The notes under the pieces were generated by a model that saw nothing but the letters and a program-made list of their open reading frames with translations, ran no database searches and was not told where the DNA came from. Positions 50,127 to 57,088 of a stretch of 64,000 bases of DNA are shown in pieces. Both the position numbers and the translations under genes were made by a program. The stretch spans positions 62,001 through 126,000 of the forward strand of contig CAJUKK010000001.1 in assembly GCA_910586985.1 (NCBI GenBank). The letters run 5' to 3'. How positions within the stretch are numbered: position 1 is the stretch's first letter; each line of letters begins with the position of its first letter. The stretch comes from an uncultured Christensenellaceae bacterium (lineage in GTDB: Bacteria; Bacillota; Clostridia; Christensenellales; Borkfalkiaceae).

Positions 50127-50993
50127 ATGCGGAATTTTGCAATCATCACCGATTCTTCTACCGATTTGCCTAAAGAATATTTTAACGAGCATGACGTTGA
50201 TTGCGTGCAGCTTGGCTTTACAATGGACGAGGTTACTTATGGCGGCGAAGACGGCGCAGAGATGGATGTAAAAGAGTTTTATAAAAGACTTCGCGCGGGT
50301 TCTATGCCTAAAACGTTTCAAGTAACTCCCGAACAAGCTAAAAAACATATGGTACGATATGCGTCCGAAGGACGGGATATCCTCGTATTGGCGTTTTCGT
50401 CGGGCTTATCGGGTACGTGCAACAGTTATCGGATTGCCGCGGAGGAGTTGACGGAAAAGTACGGTGTAAAAATTTTTGTCGTGGATACGTTGTGCGCTTC
50501 GCTTGGAGAGGGACTATTTGTCGATTACGTGATTAAAAAGGCGGACGAAGGAGTAACGCTTGAAGAGACTCGCGATTTTGCTGAGGAATTAAAATTACAT
50601 ATCTGTCATTTTTTTACCGTGGACAATCTCTTCCATTTAAAGCGCGGAGGCAGAGTTTCTGCTGCAACTGCGGTGCTTGGCTCAATGCTGAATATCAAGC
50701 CTGTTTTGCATGTGGATAACGAGGGGCATCTGATTCCGATCGGCAAGTCGATGGGGCGTAAAAAATCGCTTTCCGCATTGGTTGAACATATGGAAAAACA
50801 GCAAACGTTGGAAGAGGACGAACCAATTTTTATCAGTCATGGCGACTGTATAGAAGACGTTGAATATTTGAAATCATTAATTTTATCAAGGTTTGGGGAC
50901 AGAAAGATTTTTGTAAACGAAATTGGCAGTGTAATTGGGACGCATTCCGGTGCAGGAACGGTTGCCCTGTTTTTCCGAGGTAAACAGAGGTAG
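50127..50993 (+). CDS. DegV-family fatty acid-binding protein
   Basis: 288 residues, full length. AIITDSSTDLPKEYFNEHDVDCVQLGFTMD, FSSGLSGTCNSYRIAAEEL, VDTLCASLGEGLFVDYV, KRGGRVSAATAVLGSMLNIKPVLHVDNEGHL, and a C-terminal IGTHSGAGTVALFF. These FakB-type proteins bind a fatty acid and present it to FakA kinase for phospholipid use. A single-gene unit here. Confidence 0.93.
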   Translation: MRNFAIITDSSTDLPKEYFNEHDVDCVQLGFTMDEVTYGGEDGAEMDVKEFYKRLRAGSMPKTFQVTPEQAKKHMVRYASEGRDILVLAFSSGLSGTCNSYRIAAEELTEKYGVKIFVVDTLCASLGEGLFVDYVIKKADEGVTLEETRDFAEELKLHICHFFTVDNLFHLKRGGRVSAATAVLGSMLNIKPVLHVDNEGHLIPIGKSMGRKKSLSALVEHMEKQQTLEEDEPIFISHGDCIEDVEYLKSLILSRFGDRKIFVNEIGSVIGTHSGAGTVALFFRGKQR

Positions 50994-51305
50994 CTTTTCT
51001 TTACAATTTTAAAGGCTATAGGGAGAGATGGCAGAGCGGTAAGTATTTCGATACGACGAATGCGGCGGTCTTGAAATGCGATTGATTTCAACGGGTTTAT
51101 TTCTCTAAATCTTTCTACAACGAGATACTTGACTGCTTTGAAACTTGCTAAATTGCTTGATTTTCGGTATAAAACGATATGTTTTAGTCGCTAAATCGCA
51201 ACAACGTGAGCGGTTGACTATTTCTATAACGGAAGTCTTAATTTGTAGACTTCTACAAATATTTCTACAAAATGCTTTTTTGCGGAAATCATATCAAAAA
51301 TTTAC
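50994..51305. other. Gene-free interval with half of a tRNA-Ser and arm-like repeats
   Basis: It contains the 5' half of a tRNA-Ser (51022-51076) and three TTCTACAA motifs (51113, 51251, 51263) that resemble arm-type integrase binding sites. No coding region is recognised. Confidence 0.6.
51022..51076 (+). pseudogene. 5' half of a split tRNA-Ser (TGA)
   Basis: GGAGAGATGGCAGAGCGGT at the start and GCGGCGGTCTTGAAA at the end are the acceptor/D-arm and anticodon arm of a tRNA-Ser; the match ends in the anticodon loop. An extra 18 or so bases sit in the D-loop (AAGTATTTCGATACGACG). The acceptor GGAGAGA pairs exactly with TCTCTCC of the 3' half at 54075-54081. Confidence 0.7.
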
Positions 51306-51394
51306 GGAGACATACCGAAGTGGTCATAACGGGGCAGTCTTGAAAACTGTTAGGGTGCAAGCCCACGGGGGTTCGAGTCCCTCTGTCTCCGCCA
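51306..51394 (+). tRNA. tRNA-Ser (TGA)
   Basis: 89 bases with CCA: acceptor GGAGACA / TGTCTCC, anticodon loop CTTGAAA, long variable arm, T-loop TTCGAGT. An intact class II tRNA, lying inside the insertion that separates the two halves of another tRNA-Ser. Confidence 0.93.
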
Positions 51395-51398
51395 TAGC

Positions 51399-51433
51399 AA
51401 GTAAAAGTCGGACATTTTGTCCGACTTTTACTT
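51399..51433. terminator. Terminator after tRNA-Ser
   Basis: AAGTAAAAGTCGGACA ttt TGTCCGACTTTTACTT, a perfect 16-bp stem, functioning for the tRNA and possibly for the convergent remnant. Confidence 0.8.
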
Positions 51434-51435
51434 AT

Positions 51436-51818
51436 TTAATTATTGCTATTTTCTTCAACTGATAGTATAAAGTCAGCCATTACTAATGACGCATTTACAA
51501 ATAATTTTGCATGATGTTCTGATATCTTTATTCGTTTTGCGCCCAAACCGTGTGAATCACTTCCGATATTTCTCATTTCTGCGATTGCCGCTAATATTTT
51601 TTCTAAACCTGAAAGTAACCCATTGATTCTTTTATCCATATTCTTATCTTGGTGCATATTATAAAGTTGCTTTACTTGATTATAAAGTTTACCAATATCA
51701 CAGCTATCCGAAGGCGTGTCTCCTTTTTGCTCAATAACATAACAAAACGTTTCTTCTAATAAAGTGCGAGATTTTGTAATTGCACTATCAAAATTACTTT
51801 CATTAACATCTTTATAGG
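51436..51818 (-). pseudogene. Abortive-infection C-terminal (Abi_C-like) fragment
   Basis: The frame is open from a stop at 51819 to 51436, about 127 codons: NFDSAITKSRTLLEETFCYVIEQKG, then LYNQVKQLYNMHQDKNMDKRINGLLSGLEKILAAIAEMRNIGSDSHG, which is the helical Abi_C/HEPN-like pattern including the RNIGSDSHG end. There is no start codon with a ribosome site and the N-terminal part is missing. A remnant of a phage-defence gene. Confidence 0.65.
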
Positions 51819-52018
51819 CTTAACCTACTGCGTAAACTCATAACTCCATTTTATGGCATACAGTTCTTTTACAGTAAAAAAGTATTATTCACTTGTTTTA
51901 TATGGCAATCGCCTTATCCGTTTTGTGGCTTATGCGGGTGCACCATATAGGCAAATAATACAAGATTTGCGCTATCGTTTATTAAAATGCTTTGTCGTGA
52001 TTTATCTTTTAATGTAAA

Positions 52019-52047
52019 AGGAAGTCCCCCAAAGTGGGGAACTTCCA
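52019..52047 (-). terminator. Terminator of the cat-vat operon
   Basis: On the minus strand GGAAGTTCCCC / GGGGGACTTCC form a stem followed by TTTTAC. Confidence 0.75.
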
Positions 52048-52051
52048 GTTT

Positions 52052-52210
52052 TTAATTTTCCAATTCTAACGGAACAGCGGTTATTTTGCCTTTATCAATT
52101 TCAACAATTATTCGCTTATGGCAACTTTCGCATTTTATAATTCCGTTTTTAATTGTTTCCGCTTGTATAAGCGTTTTTGAGCAGATAGGACAGCATACAT
52201 ACATTTTCAT
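52052..52210 (-). CDS. Small KTR-like zinc-ribbon protein
   Basis: 52 residues, start ATG 52210 with aggtgagcgt upstream. Two CxxC pairs (CPIC, CESC) with KTLIQ and KRIIVEI form a small rubredoxin-like ribbon. Similar cysteine-rich KTR-type proteins ride on clostridial integrative elements beside resistance genes. It begins four bases after vat and ends at the operon terminator. Function unknown. Confidence 0.65.
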   Translation of the reverse strand: MKMYVCCPICSKTLIQAETIKNGIIKCESCHKRIIVEIDKGKITAVPLELEN

Positions 52211-52214
52211 ACGC

Positions 52215-52853
52215 TCACCTCATATCTTTTAAGGCGGCAATATTTCCTGTTTGAATGTAGTTTATTCGTTCCAATATTTTTTCAGGTGGTAAATCCCACC
52301 AACGCATAGATAAAAGCGCATTTATTGTATCGTCAGAAAAACGCTTGCGTATAGGTTTTGCGGGTACACCGCCCACAATGGTATATGGCGGTACATCTTT
52401 TGTAACAACGGCACGCGCACCGATTATGGCACCGTCGCCAATCGTTACACCCGCTAATATTACCGCCTCATAACCTACCCATACATCATTACCGATTACA
52501 ATGTTACCTTTATTGTCCCACGCTTTATCTGCCCATATTCCGTGTTCCCATTCTTCATAAAAAATAGGAAACGGGTACGTTGAAAGTGAACGCATCGTAT
52601 GATTTGCACTATTAAACAAAAACTTTGCGCCACAAGCAATAGAGCAAAATTTGCCTATGATAAGTTTATCGTGGTTGATAGGGTAATGGTATATTACATT
52701 ATTTTTTTCAAAGTCTTTCGGGTTGTTTACGAAATCATTATAGAATGTAAAATCTCCGACTTCGATATTCGGGTTAGTTATTACATTTTTCAAATATACA
52801 ATTTGTTTGTCCTCACTGCGAGGATATATTTTAGTGCTATCCGGAATAGCCAT
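52215..52853 (-). CDS. Vat/CatB-family O-acetyltransferase
   Basis: 212 residues from ATG 52853; the ATG at 52862 abuts the ribosome site and is less likely. Left-handed beta-helix (hexapeptide) xenobiotic acetyltransferase: IIGKFCSIACGAKFLFNSANH (catalytic His), YPFPIF, GNIVIGNDVWVGYEAVILAGVTIGDGAIIGARAVVTKDVPPYTIVGGVPAK, RWWDLPPEKI. The family acetylates streptogramin A or chloramphenicol using acetyl-CoA. It is cotranscribed with cat and preceded by its own leader peptide. Confidence 0.9.
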   Translation of the reverse strand: MAIPDSTKIYPRSEDKQIVYLKNVITNPNIEVGDFTFYNDFVNNPKDFEKNNVIYHYPINHDKLIIGKFCSIACGAKFLFNSANHTMRSLSTYPFPIFYEEWEHGIWADKAWDNKGNIVIGNDVWVGYEAVILAGVTIGDGAIIGARAVVTKDVPPYTIVGGVPAKPIRKRFSDDTINALLSMRWWDLPPEKILERINYIQTGNIAALKDMR

Positions 52854-52896
52854 TTTAGTCATCTCCTTATAAATTTATTTTTTTAGACTATTCCGG
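52841..52896 (-). promoter_or_regulatory. Translational attenuator hairpin of the vat-like gene
   Basis: CCGGAATAG in the leader (52896-52888) is exactly complementary to CTATTCCGG at codons 2-4 of the gene (52849-52841). The ribosome site and ATG lie in the loop between. A ribosome stalled at the leader's end would cover the first arm. Confidence 0.6.
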
Positions 52897-52918
52897 CAAA
52901 GACAATGCAAAGTTTCAT
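52883..52918 (-). CDS. Leader peptide of the vat-like gene
   Basis: An 11-residue ORF, MKLCIVFAGIV, with aaaggag eight bases before its ATG. It ends 29 bases before the vat-like start and its last codons form one arm of the attenuator hairpin. Confidence 0.7.
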   Translation of the reverse strand: MKLCIVFAGIV

Positions 52919-52940
52919 TGTGCAAACTCCTTTAATAAAA

Positions 52941-53582
52941 TTAAGTAAATATAGTATTGATTAACGCTTGAACTTCATTAAAAAACCTACATAAATGAAA
53001 GCCGTCCGCGACTGCGTGGTGTATATTCATTGAAAGCGGCATAATAAGTCTATTATTTTCCATTTCATATTTTCCCCAAGTAACTACGGGGGCGAGATAT
53101 GTTCCGCTGTCAAAAACGTGAATATCAAAACACTTATACTTTACCCACGGCAAACAACTTACGTCAAAAGTATTTTTCGGTATGTCTTTTAAGTCAAACG
53201 CTCTTAATTTTTGATACCGTTCTTTATCGGCTAAATAATGAGAGTGAAATTCTTCCAAGTCGTCAGAAAATTCAGTTACCAATTTTACACAACTTTCATC
53301 TTCTTTATGAAAATCAGCATAATAAGGTGATACATTTTCCCAACATATCAAATTACCGTCGTTATCCCAGCCGTACTTGAACTCGTTATGTGAGTTTATT
53401 ATCTTTGATATAACCCACATCATAGTAGGATAGAATTTTAACCCTTGCGCTTTTATAAATTCTTTTAACGGCGTAACATCAATATCAACCGTCATACTCA
53501 TTACATTGCGTAAATTATCAATAAAAAAGCGAAAAAGTTTATCTCTTTCCCAAGTGTCTAAATTGATTATTTTATATTCCAT
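52941..53582 (-). CDS. cat: Chloramphenicol acetyltransferase, type A
   Basis: 213 residues, normal trimer subunit length. FRFFIDNLRNVMSMTVDIDVTPLKEFIK, FYPTMMWVISKIINSHNEFKYGWD, and the catalytic SMNIHHAVADGFHLCRFFNEVQ with HHAVxDG. The N-terminus (YKIINLDTWERDKLFRFF) is the usual one. It inactivates chloramphenicol with acetyl-CoA. First gene of an operon with the vat-like and zinc-ribbon genes, controlled by a leader peptide and hairpin directly upstream. Confidence 0.95.
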   Translation of the reverse strand: MEYKIINLDTWERDKLFRFFIDNLRNVMSMTVDIDVTPLKEFIKAQGLKFYPTMMWVISKIINSHNEFKYGWDNDGNLICWENVSPYYADFHKEDESCVKLVTEFSDDLEEFHSHYLADKERYQKLRAFDLKDIPKNTFDVSCLPWVKYKCFDIHVFDSGTYLAPVVTWGKYEMENNRLIMPLSMNIHHAVADGFHLCRFFNEVQALINTIFT

Positions 53583-53586
53583 TTTA

Positions 53587-53617
53587 ACCTCCTAAAATTT
53601 TGATAATTTTAGAAGGT
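53587..53617 (-). promoter_or_regulatory. Translational attenuator hairpin of cat
   Basis: ACCTTCTAAAATT (53617-53605) pairs with AATTTTAGGAGGT (53599-53587), 13 pairs with one G-U, hiding AGGAGG, the cat ribosome site five bases before ATG. The first arm overlaps the end of the leader ORF. Confidence 0.85.
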
Positions 53618-53638
53618 AGAAACCAGCCCAATGTGCAT
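53609..53638 (-). CDS. cat leader peptide
   Basis: A nine-residue ORF, MHIGLVSTF, with ggagg seven bases before ATG 53638. It ends inside the hairpin that masks the cat ribosome site, the arrangement of drug-inducible cat genes of Gram-positive bacteria. Confidence 0.85.
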   Translation of the reverse strand: MHIGLVSTF

Positions 53639-54029
53639 GCGCTTGCCTCCTTGTATTTATGATAAAACTATTATATCATTTTTGCTGTCATAAGTAAATG
53701 ATTTGATTATTTATTAAAGTGGATTTTATATTTTTGCGTAATCAATTTTTCGACATTATAGGTTTTATTGTGATAACGTCTGTGGACGGAATACGCCGCC
53801 TTGCCAAATTGTAAATATTAGCAACTTGTTTTCCACTTCATCTACAATAACTCTACAAAATGTTATCCGAAATGCGCATTTAATAAGAATTACCAACAAT
53901 CAATAAAAATTGTTAAAAGACATTAAAAAAGGCTGAAAAACCTGTATTTTATGGGTTATCAGCCTGATTTTCGGCAAATAAGTATCAATAACGATAGTTA
54001 ACAATCGGCAAGGATAAATCAAGTATGGG
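53639..54029. other. Gene-free interval upstream of cat
   Basis: Holds a probable cat promoter (minus strand, TATAAT at 53675-53670 with TTACTT 16 bases upstream), two TCTACAA motifs (53841, 53852) like those at the other end of the insertion, and a stem-loop at 53930-53966 (AGGCTGA...TCAGCCT) that has a U-tract on the minus strand. No gene is recognised. Confidence 0.6.
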
Positions 54030-54085
54030 GACTTGAAAACCGTTGAAGTGCGAGCTTCCGGAGGTTCGAATCCCTCTCTCCGCCA
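54030..54085 (+). pseudogene. 3' half of a split tRNA-Ser (TGA)
   Basis: ACTTGAAAACCGTTGAAGTGCG, a variable arm, GGAGGTTCGAATCCC and TCTCTCCGCCA. It carries the anticodon-loop 3' side, variable arm, T-arm, acceptor 3' strand and CCA. No 5' half lies directly upstream; the matching half is at 51022. Confidence 0.75.
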
Positions 54086-54291
54086 AAAGGGATTGTACAA
54101 ACACACGCCAAAGTGGGTTCGTACTTTTTCTTTTGTATGAAGGTTAAGACATTAAATGTTGCATTCAAGAAACTTTAAATTGTTTTTACATATGATACGT
54201 CTTTTATTTGTTTTTTGTCCATATAAATGCTATAATATGTTTAAATACAAATATGTATTTTTTATTTCACGATAAGATGAAAGGAGTTTTT

Positions 54292-54756
54292 ATGAAAAAG
54301 TACATAAAATTTGCTCTGGTATTTTTAGCAGTGGGTTTAATTTGCGGGGTGTTTTACCGCGAATTTTCCAAAGCATATAACGTAGTAAACGTTTATACGA
54401 CATTAGGACTTGCGCATACGCACTTCCTCGTGTTAGGTGTGGCGTTTACATTGATTATCGGACTTATTACCGACAAATTGAATAAACATGAAGAGAAGTT
54501 ATTTAAAAGGGCATTCGTGATTTATTCCGCAGGCGTTGCAGGCGCAGGTTTGATGCTGGTTGTGCGAGGTGTTCTGGACGTATTGGTTAAATCCGATAAA
54601 ATCGTTTATAGTGTTTCGAGCGCTGCAGACGGTGTGATTTCTGGAATTTCGGGGATATTTCACGCATTGCTGGGTATTAGCCTGATACTGATATTTATTT
54701 CTTGGCTTTTGAAAAATAAACAGCTTAAACAAACTGATGAGATTAGCGGAACTTAA
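54292..54756 (+). CDS. DUF2871-type membrane protein
   Basis: 154 residues from ATG 54292 (gaaaggagttttt). Four transmembrane helices: 5-22, 40-62 (THFLVLGVAFTLIIGLIT), 77-98 and 120-140, with the conserved YREFSKAY and GLAHTHFLVLG stretch. Small integral membrane family of unknown function, frequent in Firmicutes. The upstream ATG at 54208 lacks a site. Confidence 0.8.
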   Translation: MKKYIKFALVFLAVGLICGVFYREFSKAYNVVNVYTTLGLAHTHFLVLGVAFTLIIGLITDKLNKHEEKLFKRAFVIYSAGVAGAGLMLVVRGVLDVLVKSDKIVYSVSSAADGVISGISGIFHALLGISLILIFISWLLKNKQLKQTDEISGT

Positions 54757-54824
54757 TAAGACGTAAATCGAAAACATTGTCTAAAGAATTATAAATAAGA
54801 ATATTTTGAACATAAGGAGATATT

Positions 54825-55025
54825 ATGAATAAGGTACTTACAATCACGAAAGAAAATTGTCCGCAAAATCATGCGTGCCCTGCGGTGAACGTATGTCCGG
54901 TAGGGGCGTTATCGCAGGTGGGTTTTAACGCGCCGACGATCGATCATGATAAATGTATCAGATGCGGAAAATGTTCTAACTTTTGCCCGAAGAAAGCTTT
55001 GCGGCTGGAAATAAACGCAAACTGA
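54825..55025 (+). CDS. Ferredoxin-like 2[4Fe-4S] protein
   Basis: 66 residues. The C-terminal cluster is classic (CIRCGKCSNFCPKKAL). The N-terminal one is unusual, with Cys spread as NCPQNHACPAVNVCPVGAL. Such small proteins carry electrons in anaerobes; this subtype is common in Clostridia but its partner is not known. Ribosome site ataaggagatatt. It ends at a terminator. Confidence 0.85.
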   Translation: MNKVLTITKENCPQNHACPAVNVCPVGALSQVGFNAPTIDHDKCIRCGKCSNFCPKKALRLEINAN

Positions 55026-55030
55026 ACAAT

Positions 55031-55078
55031 TATAAAAAAACGGAGATTTGAATTTTTCAAATCTCCGTTTTTTTAATT
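55031..55078. terminator. Bidirectional terminator
   Basis: AAAAAAACGGAGATTTGAA and TTCAAATCTCCGTTTTTTT pair around a short loop between convergent genes. Confidence 0.9.
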
Positions 55079-55086
55079 GTTTAAAA

Positions 55087-56895
55087 TTAGTTATAATCAG
55101 AAACAGGAATAAACGTAGCGGGTTTTCCTGCAAGTACGTCTTTTACGGTGCTTTGCAAAAAGCCGTTTTTAAATTCGAGCGAGGCGTAACCCAACTCAAA
55201 ACCGTGATCTACGGATACAATAGAAACAGAATATTCGCTGACGTCTAACGTACACAATATTTGTTCATTTTCGATCGTAAGCATAAACGGGTTATCAACG
55301 TAAATCGTTTGGCTGGAAGTTTCGTTTTTCAAGATAAAACTTTCAATCTTGTTGTCTTTTACGTTTTGCGTAAGCGTGTAATCCAATTGATTATTCAAAT
55401 AGATTTTTGCGTTGTCCGTATACTGCTTTGCGTATTTTGCGGTCTTGCAATTGGAAATATCAGCAAGTGTGTAATCGGTTGCGGAATATTCTAATGTGCC
55501 TTTGATAACGTAAGTCATATTGTAATCTTCAATTTCTTCGTTATATACTTCCGTAAATGTATGCGCGCAGGTAGCGGAGATATCCTGTTTAGATACTTTG
55601 TTGTCATCAGACAAAGTATAAACAATATTGGCACCCGTAATAGTGACGGTACTTGTAGTTTCGCGTGCAGCGTCGTAGGGGGAAGGGGAGAGGTTATCCG
55701 ATTCGCCATTTTCATCCGGCAAATTAATCACAAATGAATCTTTAGTAATTTGTTTGGTGTAATCTTTAAACGAACGTGCAATATCGGTAACGCTTATTCC
55801 TGCCATCTGGAAGAGGGGAGCGACTTTCATTTTGTCGAGGGTGTCCGTAAGTCCGAATCCTATCCCTCCGGTCACGCCTTGCTGTTGCATTGCAAATTGG
55901 ATAATTTTATTGATTGCATTTTTCAACTCCTCGGAGCTGATGATTTTTACAAGATAGTCATAGGTCGTGCTGTTTTTGTCGGGCGCGATAAAGATTTTCG
56001 AAAGGTCGATTCCCATAGAGTCAATCATTTGTTTGATTTCAACGGGAAGCGATTGGAGTACCTCGTCAAAAGCCGATTTAATTTCTGTGGCGGGGAAGAG
56101 CTCTGTCACCGACATCAAAATATTTTTAACGGCATCGGTTTTAAGAATATCGCCGATCGTGGTGTTGTCGTTAATTGAAGATAAAACTTCGCCAATCGCT
56201 GTGACTGCGCCGTAAACTGTTGCGTTAAGGTCGATTGTTGCAGTTTTCTGTTTGGAATCGATGGTGAGTCCGTTAAAAGAATCGGCAATTTTTGCGATCG
56301 AGTAAGTATACGTTTTCGTTGTTGTATTTGTAAGTTCCGATACCATTTCACCGAAAACGGTAGGGAGATATTGCGACCAAGTCGGGGAGCCCTCTTCGGT
56401 CAGCGAATCGAATGGGTTACCGCTATAGTTAAGCGTTACGTTGCTTCCCCAATTTGTCACCATTCCGTTGTCCAGCGCATCATAATCGAAGGCATGCCAA
56501 TTGCGCAAGAACATATATTCATGACTAGACGTTTTGTCATTGTTGGTCGATTTGACCGTTATATCGGCGTCGCCTGATTTTAGATTGAATTTTCCCGTTT
56601 CAGACATACCGATAGTCTCAGTTCCTTCCTGTAAGAGTTTTCCTTTCGTGCCGTTGTCGTTGGCATAAACTTTAGCCGAGCCGTTTATCTTGACGTCCGC
56701 ATTGACCGCAATAGCGTTAAAATCTTGCGACAGCATACTGTTCAGCAATATTGTAGATTGGGTCGTGCTGCCCGTACCCGGTGTACCGGAATCGGTGTCG
56801 TCAGAGTCGCAACCGCAAGCGGCGATTGCAACGAGCGAGCCCGTCATCGTTGTTGCAAGCGAGAGGGCAATGAGTTTTTTTGTTTTCCCTTTCAT
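55087..56895 (-). CDS. Large putative lipoprotein
   Basis: 602 residues. The signal peptide ends in a lipobox-like VAIAACGC with Cys about residue 27, then a Ser/Thr/Asp/Gly linker (SDDTDSGTPGTGSTTQST) and a long beta-rich ectodomain without a recognised family. Strong ribosome site (caggaggattt). The product should be tethered outside the membrane. Its consensus promoter lies beside an 11-base G tract, which suggests variable expression. Convergent with the ferredoxin gene. Confidence 0.75.
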   Translation of the reverse strand: MKGKTKKLIALSLATTMTGSLVAIAACGCDSDDTDSGTPGTGSTTQSTILLNSMLSQDFNAIAVNADVKINGSAKVYANDNGTKGKLLQEGTETIGMSETGKFNLKSGDADITVKSTNNDKTSSHEYMFLRNWHAFDYDALDNGMVTNWGSNVTLNYSGNPFDSLTEEGSPTWSQYLPTVFGEMVSELTNTTTKTYTYSIAKIADSFNGLTIDSKQKTATIDLNATVYGAVTAIGEVLSSINDNTTIGDILKTDAVKNILMSVTELFPATEIKSAFDEVLQSLPVEIKQMIDSMGIDLSKIFIAPDKNSTTYDYLVKIISSEELKNAINKIIQFAMQQQGVTGGIGFGLTDTLDKMKVAPLFQMAGISVTDIARSFKDYTKQITKDSFVINLPDENGESDNLSPSPYDAARETTSTVTITGANIVYTLSDDNKVSKQDISATCAHTFTEVYNEEIEDYNMTYVIKGTLEYSATDYTLADISNCKTAKYAKQYTDNAKIYLNNQLDYTLTQNVKDNKIESFILKNETSSQTIYVDNPFMLTIENEQILCTLDVSEYSVSIVSVDHGFELGYASLEFKNGFLQSTVKDVLAGKPATFIPVSDYN

Positions 56896-56932
56896 GATAA
56901 ATCCTCCTGATTTTTCATATTACTCTATATAT

Positions 56933-56961
56933 AGTATAATAATATTTTTTCTGTTTGTCAA
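56933..56961 (-). promoter_or_regulatory. Consensus promoter of the large lipoprotein gene
   Basis: On the minus strand TTGACA (56961-56956), 17 bases, TATACT (56938-56933). A run of 11 C (minus strand) ends nine bases upstream of the -35 box. Confidence 0.8.
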
Positions 56962-56970
56962 ATAATGTAC

Positions 56971-56981
56971 GGGGGGGGGGG
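56971..56981. repeat. G11 homopolymer tract
   Basis: Eleven consecutive G on the plus strand, the longest G-run noticed in the window, immediately upstream of the lipoprotein promoter. A typical slipped-strand hot spot. Confidence 0.95.
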
Positions 56982-57088
56982 TGCTTTTTTGAGGTTATTT
57001 GTAAAAAAATATAGAATTTCGCCGAAATTTAACGGAAGTTATAAGCAAGGCATACAGACTCTAGTTTTTTACGGTATTATATATATGG

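Noticed and set aside
54208..54291. Upstream start for the DUF2871 gene
   Set aside because: There is no ribosome site, while ATG 54292 has a strong one and matches the family N-terminus.
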